Positions 32,934 through 42,854 of a stretch of 64,000 nt of DNA are shown here, piece after piece; the first letter of the stretch is position 1; each line of letters opens with the position of its first letter. Below the pieces are notes generated by a model, which made no database searches, was not told where the DNA came from, and worked only from the letters and a program-made list of their open reading frames with translations. Source of the stretch: Platanthera guangdongensis (Eukaryota; Streptophyta; Magnoliopsida; Asparagales; Orchidaceae). Position numbers and translations under genes: made by a program. The stretch is from assembly GCA_039583875.1 (NCBI GenBank), contig CM077162.1, positions 67,143,259-67,207,258 on the forward strand. Reading direction: 5' to 3'.

Positions 32934-33009
32934 CTAAACAAGCAGTGGTAAGGTAACACGCACATAACAAGTATTTAAAAGATTAACTTGCTATAAATTT
33001 AAATTTTAC
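32934..33009 (-). other. Candidate 76-nt intron joining gag to protease, element C
   Basis: Minus strand: the exon ends GTGACAG, the intron starts GTAAAATTTAAATT, is AT-rich, and ends CACTGCTTGTTTAG. The donor is in phase 1: one base is left from the gag Gly codon, and the acceptor supplies GA, giving an in-frame Gly and then the FVLIC protease frame. Without splicing, gag and protease are not in a continuous open frame. The length is within the range of short plant introns. Element B has a homologous 79-nt segment at the same site. RNA evidence is absent. Confidence 0.5.
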
Positions 33010-34155
33010 CTGTCACCACATCCGCCTGTTTGATGGCCTCCTGTTGTCCAAGATTGTACACCCTCGGTTGGGCCGGAGCATAATGGGAGCGGTTGACTCC
33101 ACCGCCTTGCCCTTCTCTTCATAAGTTGCTCCCGGCTTTTTCTCGGACTTGGGATGTCCGCTCCAACAATCACGGGCAAAGTGCCCCGACTTCCCACAGT
33201 TGTAACATGCGCCAGGGGTCCGACCCATTGTCGCCCCAGAAGAACCAGAAGAAGGAGCTAGACCCGAAGTCCTAGCCTTCTTAAAGAATTTACGGTACCC
33301 CGACTTTGTAGTAGTCGGCACCTTGAATTCAGACTTCTTGTCACCCAAACTTTTATTTGCCTGAACATTCTTCATGTCCTTCTCCAAGGACCGGGCCGTG
33401 TTGACCAAGGTCAAGAAACCTTGCGTCATCGGCCCCGAGAGTAGTAGCCTCAAATCATCTCTCAACCCTTTGTAGAATCGATTCGTCTTGTGCTCCTCAT
33501 CCGCGATGGTGGAGCTAGCATATCGACTCAATCGAGTAAACTCGTGGAGATATTCATCCACGCTACTATCTCCTTGAACCAACTTCAGGAACGCGTTCTC
33601 CAACGCTATCCTCTGTGCCGAAGGGAGGTACCTAGCCAAGAATCGTCTCGAGAACTCCTCCATCGAGACGCCTGTCAGTTGCCTACCTCTCAATAGGTGC
33701 AGCTCCAATCCTTTCCACCACAATCTCATTTCACTGTCCAGAAGGAACGTAGCAATAGTGGTCATTTGCCATTCCTCCGTCTCCGTTGCTGTCAAGACTC
33801 TCTTCACCCTGGAGAGCCAGTCTTCAGCTTGAGATGGGGTTCCCAACCCCGAGAATACCGGAGGATTAAAGCTCATGACATGTTTGAGCTGTCTCTCGGT
33901 TGCCCTCCTTGGCACCAACGACTCCACTACTACCTGCTCCACTCTCCTCGGCTCAACCTTTAGAAGAGGTACCTGCTCCAACGTAGGAGCGGGCTGCTGC
34001 ATTTGCCTTGCAGGCTGCGAATCAATCATGGCCAACACTGCTTCGGCCACCAATCGTATGGTCTCAGCCGATGGAGGTGTTGCAGGAGCATCATTTGGTG
34101 CACTACTAGCCTCAGAAACTCGACGTTCCGACGGCCCAGCACCGCTTCTGGTCAC
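33010..34155 (-). pseudogene. gag: gag of element C, frameshifted near its end
   Basis: 380 codons from a GTG (MTRSGAGPSE reading) to a stop at 33013. The capsid core is present (VFSGLGTPSQAEDWLSRVKR, MRLWWKGLEL, FSRRFLARYLPSAQR, SVDEYLHEFTRLSRYA), then one CCHC knuckle (CYNCGKSGHFARDC). About one base is missing near 33107-33112, after which the correct frame (VYNLGQQEAIKQADVVTG) leads to the splice-donor-like GTGACAG|GTAA. The apparent GTG start has a TAG immediately upstream in the context CTATAG|GTGACC, also seen in B. The first in-frame ATG is at LAMIDSQ. Gag forms the particle and binds element RNA. Confidence 0.85.
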
Positions 34156-34272
34156 CTATAGTTGTACAAAACACCGTTAAGCGACCAAATAAAATTACAA
34201 ACAGCAATTATAGGAACACGCAGGTTCCCCAAACACGTGTATTTTCATTCCTAAGTGGACATTCATGGGTTC
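34156..34272 (-). other. Gag-proximal leader of C, left of the E2 insertion
   Basis: Non-coding leader with the same sequence as in B (CATTCATGGGTTC). It continues at 46928 after E2. E2 flanks are GGTTC on the left and GGTTA on the right, a 5-bp target duplication with one mismatch. Confidence 0.85.
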
Positions 34273-36263
34273 TGAAAGTGCAGGTTAGATCTGATATACT
34301 CTAAAGGGGGGGGGGGGGGTGAATAGAGTGTGGTTCTTGCTGAAAACATTTTGCAACTCTTGTTGTATTCCTAAGTGAACAGGAAAGCAAATAACATAAA
34401 GTAAACACAACAACTAGCTAAACACAGAGCAATCACAGAACAATCACAAACCACAGTCAGAAAACAAAAGAAAATAAGCAACCAGATGACACAAGGAGCT
34501 ATAGTGGTTCCCCAACCAATCTGGGTACATCCACTCTTCTACCACCCTAGGTAGGAATCCACTGCAGGATGAGTTGATCAGGTGTCCTGGGCACCAATAG
34601 GTTTTGATCAGGTCCCCAAAAACCAAACCCTCAAGTCTTTTGGAAGGAGACTTGCAACCAGAATAATTTTGAAGGGATTTAAAATCTTGTACAGTAATTA
34701 GAGAGAGAGGGTGATAGTGACTTCTCTGACAACAGTCAGAGAGAAGACTTGTGGATTGATGTAGCAGCTCTTTCTCGCCCTGAGGTCTTGAATTGGTCAG
34801 GAATGCTGAAGCACTACTTCAGGGTGATAGGCCTTCAATGACCTAGAATGTCTGGACCAGAACTGCTTCAGGAACTTCTTTGATAGATTGATTGATTGTT
34901 GTCCTTTGAAGTTATCCTGTGAATAGAGAGAAGAAGACTCTTGATTGAATTTAGTTGTTCTTCTTCTTCTTCAAAAGTTCTATGGTCAAGGCTGATTACT
35001 GTCAAGAACTTTAGATTTGAGAATGTTTTGTTCTTCTGCAGCTTCAGAGTGTCTGTCAGATTGTTTTCTATACTGTGATTCTTGAACTCTGCTTGATTCT
35101 GTTCTCTCTTACTGTGTCTCTAATTTTTATGTGTATCTGTTGTGTCTTTTTTTTGTGTCTGTGACTGACTGAGGAATATTCAAACTTTTGAATGTCGAGC
35201 AGTAATTACAGTCGGCCTTGGAAAGAATCAGCAATCAATGACTTTCCTAACTGTCCCATGGAAAAACAGCATGTAATCGTCCATAGTCAATGCTCATTCT
35301 AATGGTAACATTCCGAGAAGATCTGGCATTAAATGTTCAGGAATCAGCGCCAAGAAATGGGACGGGAGCCTTGAAGAAAACCTAATCTGGATTCGTCGAA
35401 TGAAGAACACAATTCGTCGAGCTGAACTTGTGTTCGTCGAGCTGAGCTTGAGTTCGTCGAGCTGAGCTTGATAGAGTTCGTCGACCAGACAATCTTCTTT
35501 CATCTGATAGACAGTCTTCATTCGTCGAGCTGAGAATCAAATTCGTCGAGCTGAGAAAAGTTCTGGACTTAGACAAAATACTCTGCATCTGCTGAAATGC
35601 TGTGTCGACAAAAGTTGGTGTCGATAGATTGATCTTGGTGTCGAAACAAATCCTCTGATGTCGACATAAGCTGGTGTCGACTGAAATCCTGGTGTCGACA
35701 CAAGATGGTGTCGACTGAAATCCTGGTGTCGACACAAGTTGTCTGGTGTCGACACAAACCCTAAGTGTCGACACAAAATCTCTGAGTCCATAAATCATCC
35801 AGTAGAGAATAACATTCGTCGACCTGAGAAGCTGACTTCGTCGACCTAAGAAGCTGTGAACTTGAGGTCCAAGTTTGTCGAGCTCAGAATATAGTTCGTC
35901 GACCGAAGCATGAAGCTGGACTTAGAAAAATTTGAAGTCCTCCTGACTTTGGCTTGATGTAGAAACTGAGTTTTCGTCGAACAGAGAACATAGATCGTCA
36001 CGCTCAGCACTAAGAATTGTCTCACGATCGTCGAGCGCAAAACTCCTTTCATCGAGCTGAGTTCGACGAACGTCGAACTCACTTTACTTAGTCTTGAAAA
36101 CTTGTGAGTCTGGAGTCTCTGAGGGTCTTGTTAAAAGCTGGTCCATCTGGAGTTGAGCCTAAGGACTTAACCTAGACTCTAGGACACAAATTGACCCTGG
36201 CTATACAAGATGGGTCACATCCTAAGTCAGTGAACCTAGCCCAAATCAACTAGGGATCCAACA
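34273..36263 (-). repeat. 3' LTR of E2
   Basis: 1991 bp. Plus-strand start TGAAAGTGCAGGTTAGATCT, then a G-tract (34304-34319), and end TAGGGATCCAACA. It is 66 bp longer than the other LTR, mostly through extra units of the TCGA array near 35440-35480 and 35671-35740. Confidence 0.95.
35390..36085. promoter_or_regulatory. Mixed CGTCGA and GGTGTCGACACAAG array in U3 of E2 (3' LTR)
   Basis: Three blocks: CGTCGAGCTGAG repeats (35390-35560), GGTGTCGACACAAG repeats (35605-35775), and CGTCGACC / GATCGTCGAGCGC repeats (35815-36080). The middle block matches the TGTCGACACA motif of element G and the outer blocks match E1 and element C. This is the only LTR here that carries all forms. Confidence 0.7.
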
Positions 36264-36277
36264 ATCTCCCCCTATTT
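36264..36277 (-). other. Polypurine tract of E2
   Basis: Minus-strand AAATAGGGGGAGAT directly abuts the 3' LTR. The same sequence precedes the 3' LTR of G. A second GGGGGAGATG lies inside the 3' ORF near 37970. Confidence 0.9.
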
Positions 36278-36446
36278 GGGTGAGGTCACTAACAGAGACT
36301 CAAGACAGAAAAACAAAACAAGAAAAGAGATATATATGGCAGAGAATTATAACACATGCAACAGATATATATATACACACAGCTTTGTTTAACATATAGC
36401 ACAGTTTAAAGACAAATAGCAGACAGAAATTAAAACAACAAGAAAA

Positions 36447-39263
36447 TTACTTCTTTGACTTCTTCTGCTGAGGTTTGTCTTCTGCTTTCTTTTCTCCTAG
36501 CTTCTTGAAAATGATTTCTCTGTTAGGATTTTGAGCTTGAGCCACTGTCATGGTCATATCAGCTGCCCCAATAATTTTCAATGATGTTGCTCTGGGGACA
36601 ACTGCTTCTGGGTGAAGTTTCATATAGTCATCAATATTAAATAATTTGTTGCCTTTGTCAAATCTTTTCAGCTCTTCCTTTCTATACTGTGACATAGTTG
36701 AAAGACCAGAAATATCTTTTCCTTCTGCTTTGGGTTTATTTATCAAAGATAGACCAATCAGCTCTTGGTATCTAGCCATTCTTGCTGTATTTGCAGTCTC
36801 TGGATCTTCAAAAGGAATTGGAGGGGAGTCTGGCTTCTTTGGGCTTTCAGCTTTATGAGCTTCAGAACTTTGTTGCTACTGCTGCTGCTTATGCTGTTGA
36901 CTCCCTGAGGAGGATGGCCTCTGCTGGATGCTTCCAGAAGATCTCCCTGACTGTCTATTATTAGTTTTCATTGGGGCAGATCTCTGGGAGCTAGAGGCAT
37001 TGGAACCAGCTGCTGGAGGATGAGGAGGACGATCCTTCATGTATCTGTGTACTGGAGGATGGGAGTATCTCCTGCTTCTCTTTCTATCTTTCTGCTGGTT
37101 TTTGGAGAGCCACATCCATGCTGGCATTCCCTTATATGGAGTCACATTGTGCAGAATATAGTAGGCATTGTCTGCAGTGAGGTTTGACTTGGGAGGAGGA
37201 GCAGCCTTTATCTTCTTTGCCAACAATCTCTTTTTCCTACTAGCTGCATCCTCATCAGAATCAATATCATCATCATCAGATTCTGCATCCTGAGGGGTAT
37301 CATACAATGCATCCAAAGCTTTTAAAGCTTTATCAAAAACACAGCTTTTGCTGGAGGAGGGGCAGAAGGTTCAGGAATAAGAGTTTCAACAACAAGAGAA
37401 GGATTATCTGTATAAGATTCAGAAACACAAGAGACAGAGCTATTAGCTACTGCCTTATTCTCTTCTTCAATGTCTGCCTGAATAAGCTCATCTAGAGCAG
37501 GCATTGGAGAGTCATCCATAAAAAAATCTTGTGCTGAAACTGGCACTGGAGTATCTTCTGGAATGACCTCTGAGCTGGAAGCTGAGATGGAGGCTGAAGC
37601 TGAGAAAGCAAAATTGTCACAGAGTTGCTTAGCAACTGCTGGACTAGCTGGAGAGGTATATGGTACCATAGCCAAATAAGGCTTAGAGAAATCTGTTGGA
37701 GGGAATTTCATATGTACACTGTCAAAACTTCTCAACAAAACTGATAAATTCACTGTGCGATTTAAATAGAAATCACCAACAGGAGTTATTGGAGCAACTG
37801 ACTCATCCAAATCAATGTCAGTATTCATAAATTGAATTAACTCGTACATCTCAGCATCAAAGTCTGTCAAAATTGGTGTATCCTTATCTGAATCTAAATC
37901 TGCTGGAGAGGGAACTTCTGTGACTGCTGCTGCTGCTGTATCTGCATCTGCTGCAACTTCATCACAGAGCATCTCCCCCTGCCTGGGTTCAGGAATACCA
38001 TGGAGCCAGGCCCCGAGATGAAGAGGGGACAGCAGATAGAAGAGATATCTGGGCAGATAAGGAATTGATGGAGATCACAAGAGGTGTAATGGCCTCTTGG
38101 ATCAATGATTTGATGAGAGGTGTGAGCAAAGGAATGAGGGTAGATGGATCAAATGGGGAAGGGGAAGGGGATGGAATGGGAGGAGGAATAACAGATGGAG
38201 GGGAGGCATCTTGCATGATTGCATCTGATGGTATATCATAAGATGGGATGGTGGATAAGTGTGGGGGAAGAGGAGACTGTGGAGGTGTAGGAATAGGAAT
38301 GTCCTGAGGGGAATCTGGAGGAGTGGGTTGAGGATCAACTTGCAAGGGGGAAGATGGAGGTGGAGATGGAATGTTTGTCAGGTCAAGTGGTGGAGAGGAA
38401 GGAGGGGTAGGTACATGAGGAGGCTTCTTTGGAGGAAGAGGTGCTGGAATAGATGGTTGAGATGGAGGAACCTCTTCAACAGGGTGGGGAGCGGCCTTTA
38501 CAGCCCTTGTGCTCTCAGAAGTTTGGAGGGAGGAGGAGGAAGCCTTTGAGGGCTTGGAGATGGTCCTCTCCCACCTGCCAAACATAGCGCAAGTGAGGCG
38601 CTTGCTGGCGTTTATGAAGATGGTCGGGAAGACCATACATTCAGCAGCATTCTCTTTAAGAAATATGCCCAAAATTCTGGCAAAGCAGACTTCCTTCTTG
38701 CTATTCTTCTTCTTGATCAATTCAAAGAACACCTTGCTCCAATAAACCTGTCTCTTATTCACTACTACACACATTATCAAAACTTGGTGACGGGTGATAT
38801 AGTCATGAGCAGAGTGCTTGGCCATCAGAATCTTTCCCGTAATATCTGCCAGAAATTAGTAGGCGGCGGATAATTGCTTTTTCAACAACTTATTAGGGTT
38901 GTTCCCAGAGAAACCCATTAGTTTCAGGATATCATTGAATTCCTCAGAATCCATTTCCAGATTGTCTTCTCCGTTCACTAATCCAAATATTTCAGTGAGA
39001 ACTGTGGGAGAGAGGGAAACATCAGTGTTCCCTATATTGCCGGTCAAAACATCTTCTTCAGAAACTGTAGATGTATATACCCATTCCCGTATTTCCGTTC
39101 CATGAAGTTTAATGCGCCAGGTCATGAAATCCTTTAAACTTAGTTCTTCCAGTAGTTCTAAGATGTATAGAACGATGGGGTCAGAATGTTGAAATGACTC
39201 AAAGTCCATGTCGAATCCAGTGTCAAACTTCATTGCAACCAAAGCACCTGAGGGAATCGCCAT
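36447..39263 (-). pseudogene. 3' ORF of E2 (unknown function), nearly intact
   Basis: Best start is the ATG at 39263-39261 (MAIPSGALVAMKFD), just after a TTTTTCTTACAG acceptor-like site. The order is an N-terminal segment (FESFQHSDPIVLYILELLEELSLK), a conserved core (TGKILMAKHSAHDYIT ... CARILGIFLKENAAECMVFPTIFINASKRLTCAMFGRWERTISKP), a long Pro/Ser-rich region (38100-38500), an acidic segment (DSDKDTPILTDFDAEMYEL), a basic RKKRLLAKKIK patch, Gln/Ser-rich DNA and a Lys-rich end (QQKKSKK). One TAA (38856-38858) replaces a Lys codon in the core, and a frameshift lies near 37990-38015. No signal peptide is seen. The composition suggests a nuclear or nucleic-acid-binding protein rather than an envelope. 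This is inference. Confidence 0.75.
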
Positions 39264-39270
39264 TGATGTC

Positions 39271-39290
39271 CTGTAAGAAAAACACAGAGA
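39271..39290 (-). promoter_or_regulatory. 3' splice-site-like sequence before the E2 3' ORF
   Basis: Minus-strand CTGTGTTTTTCTTACAG ends at 39271, eight bases before the ATG at 39263. E1 has TTTTCTCTTGCAG at the same place (AG at 17580-17579). The polypyrimidine run and AG suggest a spliced subgenomic mRNA. Confidence 0.5.
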
Positions 39291-39364
39291 GAAACGACGA
39301 TCAAGAGCAAAGGAACTGAAAGCGTGGGACGGAGGTCGAAGAAAACCTAGATATAAGATTTTCA

Positions 39365-39660
39365 GAATATGAATCGACAAACTCCGTTCCATAAAAAAGA
39401 AAACTTCTTCGAACTGAGCTCGATGAAATAAATTATAGACAGATAATTCGTCGATCTCATCAAGAAGAATCGAAAACAGTTCGTCAAACTCCGTTCGACG
39501 AAATGTCTTCTTGAAGCAAAGTTCGTCGATCTCTGGTCGACGAAAATTGTTTCCTCACATTGAGAATTCGTCGATCTCCGTTCGACGAGAATCTCTCAAA
39601 CTTTCCCTAATTCGTCAAACTCCGTTCGACAAACTCTGGAAAATTCGTCGAATGCAGACA
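39365..39660. promoter_or_regulatory. TCGA dyad array between RNase H and 3' ORF of E2
   Basis: About five TTCGTCGA-N7-TTCGACGAA-type dyads (for example near 39525, 39570 and 39610) with diverged copies lie between pol and the 3' ORF. They are followed towards the ORF by a TATAT-containing element at 39350-39356. Confidence 0.68.
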
Positions 39661-39664
39661 GAAA

Positions 39665-41200
39665 CTAGGTTAACTCTTCTCCATCAATCATTCCCAGTTG
39701 ATTTATAAAGAACAGATGGGTTTTCTCATCCAATGGCTTGGTGAAAATATCTGCTCTCTGTAGATCAGTAGGAATGTGGATCAAGTTAATTTTCTTTTTG
39801 TCCACATTATCTCTAATGAAATGATGTCTTATTTCAATATGTTTTGTCCTAGAATGGTGAACTGGATTATGTGCTATAGCAATAGCACTAGTATTATCAC
39901 AAAATAATGTTGAATTATTTAAGTTGACACCATAATCTAAGAGTTGGTTTTGTATCCATAGCATTTGTGAACAGCAACTACCAGCAGCCATGTATTCTAC
40001 TTCTGCAGTTGATGTAGACACAGATGTCTGCTTTTTACAAAACCAGGAGACAATTCTCATACCAAGGAACTGGCATGTTCCAGAGGTACTTTTCCTGTCC
40101 ACTCTACATCCAGCATAGTCAGCATCTGAGTATCCAGTTAACTCAAACTCTGACTCTGCAGGATACCAGAGTCATAGACTAGGGCAACTCTTTATATATC
40201 TCAAAATTCTTTTTAGGAAAATAAGGTGAGATTCTTTAGGGTTCACTTGGAACCTAGCACAAAGGCATGTGACAAACATTATATCAGGTCTGCTAGATGT
40301 TAGGTATAATAAGGTTCCAACAATTACCCTATAATTTTTCTGATCCACTGGTTTCCCTGCTGTATCAGAATCCACAACAGCATTTGTAGCCATATGGGTT
40401 TTCCTCCCTGAAGCATCACCCATCCCAAACTTTTTGATAAGCTCTTTAGCATACTTAGCTTGGGAGAGGAAGATTCCATCTGTGAGCTGCTTCACTTAGA
40501 GACCAAGGAAGTAGGAAAGCTCACCCATGCTACTCATCTCAAATTTTGAATGCATTAGGTCAGCAAACCTCTTGCACAATTTGGGATCAGTAGACCCAAA
40601 AATAATGTCATCCACATATATTTGTACTAATAATGTTTGGTCCTTATGATGTCTAGTGAAAAGTGTTTTATCTATGGTTCCTCTTGTAAATTCATGCTCT
40701 AAAAGAAAATTTGCTAGGGTCTCATACCAAGCTCTTGGAGCTTACTTTAAACAATAGAGAGCTTTATGTAATTTAAAAACAAAAGAGGGTTTAGCTGGAG
40801 AGATAAAACTTGGAGGTTGTTCTACATAAACCTCGTTTTGAAGTATTCCATTCAGAAATGCACTTTTGACATCCATCTGGTAGACCTTGAATCTCTTGTA
40901 AGCTGCATTGGCAAGGAATATTATAATGGCCTCTAACCTTGCAATAGGGGCAAAGGTTTGGTCATAGTCTATTCCTTCCTCTTGTCTGTAGCCTTGAGCA
41001 ACAAGCCTAGCCTTGTTTCTCACTATGTTGCCTTGAGCATCCAACTTGTTCCTGTAGACCCATTTGGTTCCAATAACTGGGTAGTTATGGGGTCTTGGAA
41101 CCAAATCACAAACTCTACATCTCTCAAACTGATTGATTTCCTCTTGTATTACAATGATCCATTGGGGATCTTGCTCTGCCTCATGAATGGTGAGAGGTTC
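39665..41200 (-). pseudogene. pol: RT and RNase H of E2
   Basis: [56 protein letters not shown], then a stop after LHKALYCLK (40742) where relatives read LKQAPRAW. The catalytic YVDDIIFGS is encoded near 40600-40630. Downstream: AKELIKKFGMGDAS, LLYLTSSRPDIMFVTCLCAR, and RNase H (KKQTSVSTSTAEVEYMAAG, LFCDNTSAIAIAHNPVHHS, KHIEIRHHFIRDNV), ending with the classic ADIFTKPLDEK and a stop at 39665. Two to three frame breaks separate these pieces. Confidence 0.88.
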
Positions 41201-42190
41201 AATTTAAGAGAGAAAATAGGCATGCATAAGGTCTTGGTTGAGTTGATGCCTTGTTTGTACACCTACTGAGATGTCTCCAATCACCTGAGATCTGGGGTGA
41301 TCTCTAAGTGTGACAAGATCAGTTGGTGGAGTTGGTTGAGCAACAGCTTCAGTATTTAATTCCTCTTGGGGAATGATACTAACTGTTGGGGGAAGTTCAG
41401 CCACTTCCTCTTGACTTTCCTCAACACTATCTTCAGTATCCTGTGGAGTGGGATGGTTTGATACCTCTTGGGTAAGGTTCAGTCCATCCATAGACTCACA
41501 CAGTGGTGGAACCTGCAAAGAGCTTATGATAGAAATTTCTTTCTCCTTGTATGACATGTTAGTCTCATCAAAAGATACATGAACAGATCCTTCAATTTTA
41601 AGAGTTGATTTATTATACACCATATAAGCTTTACTGATCATGGAGTATCCCAGAAACACTCCTTCATCAGCTTTAGCTTGAAATTTTGCTATGTATTTCT
41701 TGTCATTATTGTGAATGTAACAAATACAACCAAAGATTTTGAAGTAATCTACTTTAGGTTTCTTCCCTTTGAGTAATTCATAGGGAGTCTTGCCCTTCAG
41801 CTTATGTATCAAACTTCTATTCAACATATAGTTGGTGGTGTTCACTGCCTCTGCCCAAAAGGATAGAGGAAGGTGAGCATCTGACAACAATGTAGTAGCA
41901 AATTCAATAAGGGTTCTATTTTTCCTTTCAGCTACCACATTTTGTTGAGGAGTTCTAGGAGCTGAGAAAGTATGTCTGATCCCTTCACTTTGACAGAAAT
42001 CTTGCATAAGAAGAGAATCAAACTCTATCCCATGATCACTTCTGATCAGGGCAATGTGAGTGTTGAACTCAATCTGTATGCATTTGAGAAACTCTGTCAA
42101 ACACTTAAAGTTATCACACTTCTTCCTCAGAAAGAACACCCATATGAATCTAGAGAAGTCATCTACAACTACTACGGTATAAGATTTCCC
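41201..42190 (-). CDS. Integrase core and C-terminal domain of E2
   Basis: 311 codons open (41204-42139): [13 protein letters not shown], then [20 protein letters not shown] with the catalytic Glu, [15 protein letters not shown], and the Copia integrase C-terminus [15 protein letters not shown] ... [19 protein letters not shown], ending in a Glu/Pro-rich linker to RT. PQQNGV is changed to PQQNVV. A stop separates it from the first half of the core (HMDLFGPITVQ, 42200). It joins cDNA to the host chromosome. Confidence 0.85.
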
Positions 42191-42844
42191 TCATAAGATT
42201 TGTACTGTGATGGGTCCAAAGAGATCCATGTGTAACAGATACAAAATCCAAGGTGAATCACTCTTATTAAGTGACTTGAAACTATTTTTTGTTTTCTTGC
42301 CTAATTGACAAGCCCTGCAAAGTCCTTCCTTCTTGTAGGGCCCAGAAGGTAATCCTCTAACAAGGTTGTCCTTGGATAGCCTAGTAATTATTCTAAGGTT
42401 TACATGTCCTAATCTCTTATGCCATAATTCATTAGGTCTACAAATAGAGTTGAACAAGCATATGTCTACTTTAGTTGAAAGAAAGTCTACTAAATAGATG
42501 TTACCTTTCCTTTTACCTGTCAACACAGTTGTGTTGTCCTCTGATTTGATCTTGCATAAGGATTTGCTGAAAGTCACTTGGTAGCCTTCATCACACAGTT
42601 GACTGATACTGATTAAGTTGTGCTTCAGTCCTTCCACATAGGCTACCTTCTTGAATGTGACTGTGCCAATCTGGACTGCACCATATCCTTTTGTTAGTCC
42701 AAAGTTTGAATCACCAAATATTACTTTGGGTCCAAGCTTGGCTTTAAAGGATGTGAAATTGTCCTTGTTTCCTGTTATGTTCTTTGAGCACCCACTATCC
42801 AGATACCATTGCTGGTTTGATGTTGGATAGGTCTTCACCTGCAC
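42191..42844 (-). CDS. Protease and pre-integrase domain of E2
   Basis: WYLDSGCSKNITG is the Copia aspartic protease active site (DSG), about residues 13-25, with KHNLISISQLCDEGYQVTF following. The pre-integrase zinc module is LWHKRLGHVNLRI ... CRACQLGKKTKN, then the first integrase aspartate in HMDLFGPITVQ. The frame opens right after TTTTTTGTGCAG|GTG and ends at a stop near 42191. The preceding 40 nt contain a stop. A CCCAAG|GTAAAC to GTGCAG|GTG deletion would join the linker and protease in phase 0, but 40 nt is too short for a plant intron. Confidence 0.82.
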   Translation of the reverse strand: MQVKTYPTSNQQWYLDSGCSKNITGNKDNFTSFKAKLGPKVIFGDSNFGLTKGYGAVQIGTVTFKKVAYVEGLKHNLISISQLCDEGYQVTFSKSLCKIKSEDNTTVLTGKRKGNIYLVDFLSTKVDICLFNSICRPNELWHKRLGHVNLRIITRLSKDNLVRGLPSGPYKKEGLCRACQLGKKTKNSFKSLNKSDSPWILYLLHMDLFGPITVQIL

Positions 42845-42854
42845 AAAAAATAAT

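Noticed and set aside
36447..39263. Viral envelope gene
   Set aside because: Position after pol suggests env, but no signal peptide, furin-like site or transmembrane run is visible. The label env is not supported by the sequence.
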